Positions 1 to 6,345 of a DNA stretch of 10,765 bases are shown in pieces (position 1 is the first letter of the stretch; each line of letters opens with the position of its first letter). Origin of the DNA: Halococcaceae archaeon (lineage in GTDB: Archaea; Halobacteriota; Halobacteria; Halobacteriales; Halalkalicoccaceae). The translations under genes were made by a program, and so were the position numbers. The stretch covers positions 1 to 10,765 of the forward strand of contig SKXI01000078.1 in assembly GCA_007128515.1 (NCBI GenBank), read 5' to 3'. The notes under the pieces are model-generated. The model worked only from the letters and a program-made list of their open reading frames with translations, searched no databases and was not told the origin of the DNA.

Positions 1-749
1 CCGAGGTAGTTCTCGTCGGCGACGCCGACGTACGCCTCGTGGCCCTTCGTGTCGGCGTCCAGGACGGCCGAAACGAGCGAGACGATGTCACGGACGTCGA
101 TATACGACCAGAAGTTTCCGCTCGGGACGTGGGTGTTCCGGTCGCCGGTGACCGCCGCGGTCTCGGGGTCGAAGCTCTCGCGGATCCCGGTCGTGGCGTA
201 CTCGCCGGGGTACTGTATCCACGAGGGACGGATCGACGTGACGGGGACGCCGTACCTGCGGTGGACCATCCGTCCGATCTCCTCGCCGACCACCTTCGAC
301 GTGCCGTAGGGGTCGGGCGCGCCGACCGGGTGCTCCTCGTCGATCGGGAAGTACTCGGGGAGTTCGGTCGTCTCCGCGAACACCGTCCCGTAGGTACACT
401 CGCTTGAGGCCCAGACGACCTCCGATCCCACCCGTCCGGCGGCGTCCATCACGTTGTAGTTCGCCAGGACGTTGTTCTCGAACGTCCGGCCGCCAGCACG
501 GATCCCCATTGCCGGGACGTTCGCGAAGTGGATCACGGCGTCCGGTCGCGCGTACTCGATGAGCTCCCAGGCCTCGCCCTGGTCGGTGAGGTCCGCCCGG
601 TAGAACGAGACGTTCTCGGGGGCCTCACCGCTCGGGCCCACCTGGTCGACGCACGTGACGTCGACGCCCCGTCTCGCGAGGTCGTCGACGATCCAGCTGC
701 CCGACTCGCCGAGTCCACCGGTCACGACTGCGCTGTCGATCGTTACCAT
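1..749 (-). CDS. NAD-dependent epimerase/dehydratase (extended SDR), 3' end outside the window
   Basis: The frame opens with ATG at 749-747 and stays open to the left edge, giving about 249 residues without the C-terminus. The N-terminus carries the nucleotide-binding glycine motif TGGLGESG (residues 10-17), an acidic residue after the second strand (VDQ, about 35), and DAVIHFANVP at 70-79. The catalytic YxxxK is Y148-G-T-S-K152, with ASSE at 114-117 supplying the usual serine. FWSYIDVRD near 213-221 is the conserved segment before the substrate domain. These features are seen directly; the extended-SDR family oxidises or epimerises sugars, nucleotide sugars or sugar acids with bound NAD(P). 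The substrate here is unknown. It is transcribed divergently from the alcohol dehydrogenase, with 96 bases between the two start codons. The start is chosen because the glycine motif follows at the normal distance and a TATA-like box lies 26-31 bases upstream. Sugar or sugar-lactone oxidation is an inference from the neighbours. Confidence 0.9.
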   Translation of the reverse strand, partial: MVTIDSAVVTGGLGESGSWIVDDLARRGVDVTCVDQVGPSGEAPENVSFYRADLTDQGEAWELIEYARPDAVIHFANVPAMGIRAGGRTFENNVLANYNVMDAAGRVGSEVVWASSECTYGTVFAETTELPEYFPIDEEHPVGAPDPYGTSKVVGEEIGRMVHRRYGVPVTSIRPSWIQYPGEYATTGIRESFDPETAAVTGDRNTHVPSGNFWSYIDVRDIVSLVSAVLDADTKGHEAYVGVADENYL

Positions 750-773
750 CGACCGGTCGTACTCCGCGTACCG

Positions 774-782
774 TTGTATAGG
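774..782 (-). promoter_or_regulatory. TATA-like box of the epimerase gene (leaderless)
   Basis: On the minus strand the bases read CCTATACAA. The TATACA core (775-780) is 26-31 bases before the ATG at 749. That is the spacing for a haloarchaeal transcript starting at or beside the start codon. No Shine-Dalgarno sequence precedes this ATG, which agrees with leaderless translation. Confidence 0.5.
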
Positions 783-804
783 TGCTGATCGGGGCACCGA
801 TCCA

Positions 805-819
805 CGAAAACGTTTTTCG
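805..819 (+). promoter_or_regulatory. AT-rich near-palindrome in the divergent promoter region
   Basis: The sequence CGAAAACGTTTTTCG is a near-perfect inverted repeat in otherwise GC-rich DNA. Its T-run lies about 29-34 bases before the alcohol dehydrogenase ATG (846), so it may contain the TATA element for that gene. Its symmetry also makes it a candidate operator between the two divergent genes. GAGGT at 831-835 could act as a weak ribosome binding site for a short leader. The role is inferred from position and symmetry only. Confidence 0.35.
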
Positions 820-845
820 GTCGCTCTCGCGAGGTACGTACTGCG

Positions 846-2078
846 ATGTACGAAGCCGATTCTGTCTGGGAGTTCGAGATGGCGGGGAGCGTCACGTTCG
901 GCACCGGTGCCGTCGACGAACTCGCCGCCGAGGCGGGGAAACGCGACGCCTCCTCGGTGCTGGTCGTCACGGACGAGGGGCTGGTGGACGCGGGCGTCGT
1001 CTCCCGGGTGACGGACTCGCTCGGGGCGGGGTGCTCGTGCGAGGTCTTCGACGGTGTCGAGTCCGATCCGCCGGTCGCGGTGTTCGAGCGAGCGATCGAC
1101 CGGGCGCGCGAGGTCGACCCGGACCTGATCGTCGGCGTCGGCGGCGGGAGTTCGATCGACGTGGCGAAGACGACGAGCGTCGTCGCGAGACACGGCGGCG
1201 ACATCCTCGAGTACGTCGCCCCGCCGATCGGCGGCGGCAGCGCCATCCCGGGCCCGGACGTCCCGACGATCGCCGTCCCGACCACCGCTGGTACCGGGTC
1301 GGAGACCTCGCCCGTCACCGTCATCTCGCTGCCCGACCGAAACCTGAAGGTCGGGATCTCGAGTCGCCACCAGTACCCTGACCTGGCGCTGATCGACCCG
1401 CTGTTGACGATCTCGCTCCCGCCGTCGCACACGGCGTTCTCGGGGATGGACGCCCTCTCGCACGCGATCGAGGCGTACGTGACGCGGCGGTTCGACGCGA
1501 AACCGAGACCGGAGGACCCGCTCGACCGACCCGACTACGGCGGGCGAACGGTCGTCTCGGACCAGTTCGCGAGGACGGCGATCGAACTCGTCGCCGACGG
1601 CCTCCGCCGCGCGGTCGACAACGGCCGCGACGTCGAGGCGCGTCGAAACATGTCGCTGGCGAGCTTCCTCGCCGGGGTCGCGTTCACCAACGCCGGCCTC
1701 GGCGGGACGCACGCGGCAGCGCTCTCGGTCGCCGGCGAACACGACACCCCTCACGGGCTGACGATCGCACTGTTGCTCCCCGAAGTGATGCGGTACAACG
1801 CCCCGAGTGCCCTCGGGCGCTATGCTGAGGTCGCCTCGCTGCTCGGTGAACGGGTCGCCGAGGACGGCGAGGACGAGGCGGCCGAGAAGGCGGCCGTCGC
1901 CGTCCAGCGGCTGAGCGACGACGTCGGTATCCCCTCCGGGCTCGCCGAACTGGGCGTCCGGGAGGACGAGGTCGGGACGCTGGCGGACAACGCGATGCAG
2001 CTCGAGCGCCTCCTCGTGGGCAACCCCCGTCGGCTCGAACGGGAGGACCTCGAGACGATCCTCCGCCGGTCGCTGTAG
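846..2078 (+). CDS. Iron-containing (group III) alcohol dehydrogenase
   Basis: This 410-residue protein has the normal length and motif order of the Fe-ADH family, which interconverts alcohols or hydroxyacids and carbonyl compounds with NAD(P). The nucleotide-binding GGGSSIDVAK is at 99-108, followed by PTTAGTGSETSPVTVI at 145-160. The four metal ligands are visible with correct spacing: D202 and H206 in MDALSHAIEAYV, H289 in GGTHAAAL and H303 in TPHGL, the last two 14 residues apart as in FucO-type enzymes. The C-terminal half is helical, with an acidic haloarchaeal surface. It is the first gene of the plus-strand group. A 115-base gap separates it from the UxaA-type set, so co-transcription is possible but not certain. 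Family members act on lactaldehyde, butanol, propanediol or hydroxyacids. Here a role in reducing or oxidising a small aldehyde or hydroxyacid from sugar-acid breakdown is inferred. Confidence 0.93.
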   Translation: MYEADSVWEFEMAGSVTFGTGAVDELAAEAGKRDASSVLVVTDEGLVDAGVVSRVTDSLGAGCSCEVFDGVESDPPVAVFERAIDRAREVDPDLIVGVGGGSSIDVAKTTSVVARHGGDILEYVAPPIGGGSAIPGPDVPTIAVPTTAGTGSETSPVTVISLPDRNLKVGISSRHQYPDLALIDPLLTISLPPSHTAFSGMDALSHAIEAYVTRRFDAKPRPEDPLDRPDYGGRTVVSDQFARTAIELVADGLRRAVDNGRDVEARRNMSLASFLAGVAFTNAGLGGTHAAALSVAGEHDTPHGLTIALLLPEVMRYNAPSALGRYAEVASLLGERVAEDGEDEAAEKAAVAVQRLSDDVGIPSGLAELGVREDEVGTLADNAMQLERLLVGNPRRLEREDLETILRRSL

Positions 2079-2193
2079 CCGACGCTCCCGGGTACGACCG
2101 GTGTGACAGCCGGTACACGTGGCCGGAGCCGTCGACGGCGTCGATCGGGTCACATCCACAACCACTATGCACTCTGCCCGTCACACGGAGAGC

Positions 2194-3384
2194 ATGGCCG
2201 AATTCACCGGGTTCCGCCGGCCGGACGGATCCGTAGGGGTCCGCAACCACGTCGCGGTGATCCCGACGTCCGTCTCGGCGAGCGCGCTCGCGACGCGGAT
2301 CGGCGCGGACGCGGGCGAACGCGTCCGGGCGACCCCACACCAGATGGGTGCAGACCAGCCGACGCCCGCACGGGAGCAGACCGAGCGCGTGCTCGCGGGA
2401 ACCGGCCGCAACCCGAACGTCGGCGCCGCGCTGCTCGTCGAGCTGGGGACGGAGTCGATCGACGTGGAGGCGCTCGCCGACCGGATCGCCGCGTCTGGAA
2501 AACCCGTCGAGACGCTCTCGATCCGCGAGGTCGGGGGGACGGCCGCGGCGATCGAGGCGGGGACCGAGCGCGCACGGTCGCTGGTCGGCGAGGTCGAGGG
2601 TGCACGCCGGGAGACAGCGGACGCCGCCGAACTGGTCTTCGGCGTCGAGTGCGGCGGCAGCGACGCCACCAGTGGGATCGCGGCGAACCCCGCGGTCGGA
2701 AACGCGTGTGACCGACTCGTCGAGGCCGGTGGGACGGCGAGTTTCAGCGAGACGCCGGAGTTCATCGGCGCCGAGCACATCCTCGCCGAGCGGTGTGCAG
2801 ACGAGGCGACACGCGAGCGGCTGCTCGAGCGCGTCGAGATGCGAGAGAACATGGCACAGCTGATGGGCGTCGACCTCCGCGGCGCACAGCCCACGCCCGG
2901 CAACCAGGAGGGCGGGCTGACGACGATCGAGGAGAAGAGTCTCGGCGCGATCTCGAAGGGCGGGACCACGCCGGTCCGAGGGATGGTCGAGTACGCCGAG
3001 CGGCTCCCGACCGGGGGCGGGCTCGTGCTGATGGACACGCCGGGCTACGACGTCGAGAGCGTCGTCGGAAAGGTCGCCGGCGGCGCGCAGGTGGTCGCGT
3101 TCACCACCGGGCGCGGCAGCACGACCGGCAACCCGATCGCCCCGGTGATCAAGGTCACCGGCAACCCGAAGACCTGGGAGCGGCTCTCGAACAACGTCGA
3201 CTTCGACGCCAGCACGGTCATCTCCGGCGAGTCGCTCTCGGACGTCGGCGAACGGCTGTTCGACCTGCTGCTCGAGGTCGCGAGCGGGCGGCCGACCGAG
3301 GCGGAGTACCGCCGGCTCGAGGAGTTCGCGATCAACGAGATCCAGCCGGAGGAGCTCGTCGGGCTCCGGGGTGAGGCCCGATGA
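2194..3384 (+). CDS. UxaA-family dehydratase large subunit A (lacks the HxHGC and GC motifs)
   Basis: The 396-residue product matches the large domain of the altronate/galactarate dehydratase family (UxaA, GarD, SuyB), which removes water or sulfite from sugar acids and related hydroxyacids. FTGFRRPDGSVGVRN at 4-18 is the family N-terminus. ECGGSD (152-157), SETPEFIGAEH (185-195), PGNQEGGLTTIEEKSLG (235-251) and GGAQVVAFTTGRG (296-308) are intact. The usual HxHGC is PHQMGA at 48-53 and the usual GLGCE is ELGTE at 83-87, so one His and two Cys are replaced. I chose the ATG at 2194 because the family N-terminus starts there and GGAG sits at 2187-2190, although the spacing to the ATG is short. 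In-frame starts at 2167 (ATG) and 2119 (GTG) add only unconserved sequence. Its end overlaps the next gene by ATGA. Confidence 0.85.
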   Translation: MAEFTGFRRPDGSVGVRNHVAVIPTSVSASALATRIGADAGERVRATPHQMGADQPTPAREQTERVLAGTGRNPNVGAALLVELGTESIDVEALADRIAASGKPVETLSIREVGGTAAAIEAGTERARSLVGEVEGARRETADAAELVFGVECGGSDATSGIAANPAVGNACDRLVEAGGTASFSETPEFIGAEHILAERCADEATRERLLERVEMRENMAQLMGVDLRGAQPTPGNQEGGLTTIEEKSLGAISKGGTTPVRGMVEYAERLPTGGGLVLMDTPGYDVESVVGKVAGGAQVVAFTTGRGSTTGNPIAPVIKVTGNPKTWERLSNNVDFDASTVISGESLSDVGERLFDLLLEVASGRPTEAEYRRLEEFAINEIQPEELVGLRGEAR

Positions 3385-3716
3385 AGGGCCGAGTCCTCGA
3401 CGGGTGTGCGTTGCTGATGACCGGGCGGGACACCGTCGTGACCGCGCTAGAGGACCTCGAAGCGGTTCGAGAGATAGCGCTCGGCGAGGGGAAGGGGCCG
3501 GTCGTGCTCCGCGAGGCGGTCCCGTTCGGTCACAAGGTCGCCGTCGAACGAATCGACGCCGGCGACCACGTCGTCAAGTACGGCGAGGTGATCGGCGAGG
3601 CGACCGAGCGAATCGAGCCCGGCGCCTGGGTCCACACGCACAACTGCGAGAGCACTCGTGGCCGGGGCGACGTCCGGAGCGACGGCGAGGCCGTCGCGGG
3701 GGGCGAGCGACGATGA
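3381..3716 (+). CDS. UxaA-family small subunit (stand-alone SAF domain)
   Basis: The 111-residue protein corresponds to the N-terminal SAF domain that bacterial altronate dehydratase carries in one chain with its large domain. Haloarchaea and SuyA-type enzymes encode it separately. Visible family motifs are PFGHKVAVERI at 48-58, VVKYGEVIGEAT at 64-75 and the metal/substrate-site WVHTHN at 83-88. The last 20 residues are polar and unconserved. Its ATG lies inside the stop of subunit A (ATGA), and its own stop overlaps the start of subunit B in the same way, so the three are almost certainly translated together. The small domain is expected to cover the active site of one or both large subunits; which one it pairs with cannot be told from the sequence. 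Confidence 0.88.
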   Translation: MKGRVLDGCALLMTGRDTVVTALEDLEAVREIALGEGKGPVVLREAVPFGHKVAVERIDAGDHVVKYGEVIGEATERIEPGAWVHTHNCESTRGRGDVRSDGEAVAGGERR

Positions 3717-4855
3717 CCCCGCCCACGGGGACCGGAACGGTTTACGACGGCGAACCCGCGGACGGGACGGCAGCGTTCACCGGCTACGGCCGGGCCGACG
3801 GCCGTATCGGCGTCCGGAACCGGCTGCTGGTGCTCCCGTCGGTGATCTGCTCGCACGTCGTCGCCGACCGGATCGCCGCGCGGGTGCCCACGGCGGTGAG
3901 CGCGCCGCACGACCACGGCTGCGCCCAGCTCGGCGCGGACAACGACCAGACGGCACGGACCTTCACCGGTATCGGCACGAACCCGAACGTCGCCGGCGTC
4001 CTCGTCGTCGGGCTGGGCTGCGAGGAGATCCAGAGTGACGACGTCGCGGCGCGCCTCGCCGATCTGGGGGTCCCGGTGCGGGAGCTCTCGATCCAGTCCG
4101 AGGGTGGCTCCGACCGGACGATCGAGCGCGGCGTCGAGGAGGCGAGGGCCCTGCTCGAGGAGCGACGCCGGGAGACGGCGGGGTCGCTCGCGGACCTGAC
4201 CGTCGGGATCGTCGGAAGCGACGTCCAGGACTCGACGGTCGAGACGGCCGACCCGCTCGTGGGTTCGTTCGCTCGTCGGGTCGTCGGCGCGGGCGGACGG
4301 GTCGTCGTCGCCGGGACCGAGCGCCTGTCGCCGCATGCGGAGGAGGCGGTGGCGGCGGCGGACGACGCCGTCGCGGAGGAGTGCAGGAAGCTGCTCGAGC
4401 GCCGGCGGCGGACGCCGGCGCGCACCGCTGGTCTCCGACGACGGGCCGCCGAACGCTCGTTCGACGAGCTCTCGCGTTCGTGGGACCGTCTGCCGATCCG
4501 AGACGTGCTCGCCTACGGCGAGCGGGCGAGCCACGACGCCGGCGTAGCGCTCGTCGACGCACCCTCGGGATTCGCCGAGGCGGCGACTGGGCTCGCCGCG
4601 GCGGGGGCACAGATCGTCGTCCACGCGACGGCAGAGGGGATCCCGTCGGGTCACCCGATCGTCCCCGTACTGAAGGTGACGGGCGACGAGAGGACCTATC
4701 GGGCGCTCTCCGGAGACATCGACATCGACGCTCGATCGGCCTCGCCGGAGGCGTTCGCCGAGCGCGCCATCGGGGTGCTCGACGGGGCCGAGAGCTGTGC
4801 TGAACGACACGGCCTGACCGAGTTCGCGATCACCCGGATCGGGCCGTCGATGTGA
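3713..4855 (+). CDS. UxaA-family dehydratase large subunit B (keeps HxHGC and GC, lacks ECGGSD and the PGN...KSLG block)
   Basis: A second UxaA large-domain paralogue of 380 residues, starting at the ATG that overlaps the stop of the SAF gene. The first about 20 residues are extra; FTGYGRADGRIGVRN (22-36) is the family start. HDHGC at 66-70 and VGLGCEEIQ at 99-107 are complete and match the canonical family. The region that should read ECGGSD reads IVGSDV (166-171). SETPEFIGAEH is replaced by AGTERLSPHAEE, and PGNxxGGLTTIEEKSLG is absent, replaced by an Arg-rich stretch (225-258) shorter than in subunit A. The C-terminal GAQIVVHATAEG and PVLKVTG are kept. It aligns without gaps to subunit A around the PH motif, so the two are true paralogues. 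It may be a partner subunit that supplies the metal ligands, or a degenerating copy. The GTG of the following remnant overlaps its stop. Confidence 0.82.
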   Translation: MTPPTGTGTVYDGEPADGTAAFTGYGRADGRIGVRNRLLVLPSVICSHVVADRIAARVPTAVSAPHDHGCAQLGADNDQTARTFTGIGTNPNVAGVLVVGLGCEEIQSDDVAARLADLGVPVRELSIQSEGGSDRTIERGVEEARALLEERRRETAGSLADLTVGIVGSDVQDSTVETADPLVGSFARRVVGAGGRVVVAGTERLSPHAEEAVAAADDAVAEECRKLLERRRRTPARTAGLRRRAAERSFDELSRSWDRLPIRDVLAYGERASHDAGVALVDAPSGFAEAATGLAAAGAQIVVHATAEGIPSGHPIVPVLKVTGDERTYRALSGDIDIDARSASPEAFAERAIGVLDGAESCAERHGLTEFAITRIGPSM

Positions 4856-5541
4856 GGTTCGAGGGCCGCGAGGGGGCGAACACGCAGCGCTCCGTCCGTC
4901 GCGTCGTCCCCTACCCCGACCTCTACACGAACTACGTCGAGGTCGAACGAGGAAAGGCCACAGCCGAAGCCCTCGAGGCACTCGGTGCGCACGTCGTCGT
5001 CCCGGACGTCCCCTCCAGCTGACGTCCTCGACCCCTACGTCACGTCGGTGGGACGTCGTCGAGCCGAGCGACCTCGCGATATTCCGGAGCGACAACGAGC
5101 ACTTGCTCCCGGCGGAGCGTCACGAGCGGCTGGCCGGGAACAGCTACGAGATACTAGAGTACGTCTACGGACCGCTCGAGCGGTCGGGAACGGACGAGAC
5201 GACGCGGCGAGCGAAACGCCCGACAGACCACGACGTCGTCTATCACGGCCACTGTCAGCAGCGAACGCTCGGGCACCAGGCGTACACGACGGCCGTGCTC
5301 GAACAGCTGGGCTACGACGTCGCGACGAGCCGATCGGAGTGCTGTGGGATGGCAGGCTCGTTCCGCGACAAGTTCGAGGACTACGAGCCGAGTATGACCG
5401 TCGGGTCGCTCCTGCGAGACCAGGGAAGCGGCAGCGCGGAATCGGCGCGTCCTCGTCAGCGGCTCGTCCTGTAGGAACCGGATAGAGGCGCTCGTCGGCG
5501 AGCGACCGACCCACCCGATCGAGCTCCTCGAAGACCGGTAG
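4852..5541 (+). pseudogene. C-terminal remnant of an FAD/Fe-S 2-hydroxyacid (lactate/glycolate type) oxidase
   Basis: Three pieces of one protein lie in order in two frames. Piece 1 (4852-5022) contains YPDLYTNYVEVERGKATAEA and ends VVVPDVPSS before a TGA. Piece 2 (from about 5052) reads DVVEPSDLAIF, NSYEILEYVYG, then the CCG-domain motifs HGHCQQRTLG and SECCGMAGSF. Piece 3, in the first frame again (5446-5541), reads RVLVSGSSCRNRIEAL and ends PTHPIELLEDR before a TAG. In intact proteins about 30 residues join pieces 1 and 2, so that part is deleted, and a frameshift near 5420-5445 separates pieces 2 and 3. The whole FAD-binding part and the ferredoxin-like part are missing. Intact relatives oxidise D-lactate or glycolate and pass electrons to the respiratory chain. 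The remnant begins with GTG inside the stop of large subunit B, suggesting a deletion joined the two genes. It is not expected to function. Confidence 0.85.
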
Positions 5542-5559
5542 TGAGACGGGACCGTCTCA
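5542..5559. terminator. Palindrome between convergent genes, probable bidirectional terminator
   Basis: TGAGACGG and CCGTCTCA form an 8-base perfect inverted repeat around a 2-base centre. It starts one base after the stop of the oxidase remnant and ends on the stop codon of the cyclase gene on the other strand. Position between convergent units suggests termination in both directions. No strong T-run follows, so this is an inference. Confidence 0.4.
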
Positions 5560-6258
5560 GAGGAAGGCGAACGCCCGCGCCGAACAGCCGCCGACGCCCT
5601 GCAGCCGCAGCGGCGGGTAGAAGAAGGTCGCCCGCCGACTCTCGGCTCCTTCGAGGACCTGATCGAGGTTTCGCAACTCCTCGATCGGGATGATGTCGTT
5701 CTCGAGCAGTGGGAGGTGGGATTCGTCCGGGCCGATCTCGGTGACCGGCCCCTGTGCGGGCACCTCGTCGACCCAGCCGGCGACGCTCGGCGTGTCGATA
5801 CCGACGGCCTTCGGTTCGAGCTCCGCGAGGTACTGGGCGCCCTCGCCGGAGAGGAACGGATAGCGCATGACGTACTCGCCGGTCCAGCCGTAGTGGTCGT
5901 CCCAGCCGGTGTGAAGCATCACGACGTCGCCCGGTTCGATCTCGTCGCCAAAGGGCTCGATGTGTTCGGGTTCGATCGGCTCCGCGGGCTCGAGCGGCGT
6001 CAGGTCGAGGGCGATCCCCTCGCCCATGAACGTCTCGATGGGGAACTCGTCGAGCGTCTTCCCCTCCGGGATGAAGTGACGCGGCGCGTCGACGTGGGTC
6101 GCCGTGTGACTCCGCATCTCGACTCGCTCCATCGTGAAGCCGTCCCGCGCGGCGTAATCGGTCGTCTCGACCCGGACGTTTGGGAAGTTCGGGTAGGTGG
6201 GAATGTCGCTCTCGATCGGGTTGCTCAGGTCTACGACCGTCTCGACGTCGTCGAACAT
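5557..6258 (-). CDS. Cyclase-family metal-dependent hydrolase (kynurenine formamidase-like fold)
   Basis: The 233-residue protein is full length for the cyclase family (PF04199), whose members include arylformamidase, isatin hydrolase and polyketide-cyclase-like proteins. The N-terminus has VVDLSNPIESDIPTYPNFP (8-26). The metal-binding motif is H51-T-A-T-H55-V-D57-A-P-R-H61, matching HxxxHxDxxxH. GDVVMLHTGWDDHYG lies at 110-124 and IPIEELRNLDQVL at 190-202 supplies the conserved late Glu. It has no signal peptide, so it is cytoplasmic. It lies 87 bases downstream of the hydroxyacid dehydrogenase pseudogene on the same strand, and a TTTTGG box about 25 bases before its ATG suggests its own leaderless promoter. 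The family opens cyclic or formyl amide bonds and sometimes lactones. In this setting lactone or cyclic-acid hydrolysis is possible, but nothing in the sequence proves it. It is intact while both flanking genes are broken. Confidence 0.88.
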   Translation of the reverse strand: MFDDVETVVDLSNPIESDIPTYPNFPNVRVETTDYAARDGFTMERVEMRSHTATHVDAPRHFIPEGKTLDEFPIETFMGEGIALDLTPLEPAEPIEPEHIEPFGDEIEPGDVVMLHTGWDDHYGWTGEYVMRYPFLSGEGAQYLAELEPKAVGIDTPSVAGWVDEVPAQGPVTEIGPDESHLPLLENDIIPIEELRNLDQVLEGAESRRATFFYPPLRLQGVGGCSARAFAFL

Positions 6259-6280
6259 ACCCCCGGTTCTCGGGGTCGTA

Positions 6281-6286
6281 CCAAAA
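6281..6286 (-). promoter_or_regulatory. TATA-like box of the cyclase gene
   Basis: TTTTGG on the minus strand lies 23-28 bases before the ATG at 6258, the position for a leaderless haloarchaeal promoter. Just upstream at 6291-6301 is the palindrome TTCCCTGGGAA, and a CCCCG/CGGGG hairpin (6261-6275) lies between box and start. The box is a weak match, so this is tentative. Confidence 0.35.
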
Positions 6287-6345
6287 GCGCTTCCCTGGGA
6301 ACGGGCGACGCTCCTCGAGTCGGGATGCGAAGCGGCTCGCTCGAG

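Noticed and set aside
2097..2114. ACCGG/CCGGT hairpin after the alcohol dehydrogenase stop
   Set aside because: Five-base stem with an 8-base loop in GC-rich DNA; too weak to call a terminator.
2119..2193. Upstream GTG (2119) and ATG (2167) starts for UxaA-type large subunit A
   Set aside because: The added residues are not part of the family, and the ATG at 2194 has a GGAG just before it and begins exactly at the conserved N-terminus.
1684..2778. Minus-strand open frame of 364 codons across the alcohol dehydrogenase end and large subunit A
   Set aside because: Antisense to two recognisable enzymes and composed of low-complexity Arg/Pro-rich sequence.
3530..5095. Minus-strand open frame of 521 codons over the SAF gene, large subunit B and the oxidase remnant
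   Set aside because: Arg/Pro/Gly-rich translation without domains, typical of the antisense of haloarchaeal genes; the plus-strand genes carry clear family motifs.
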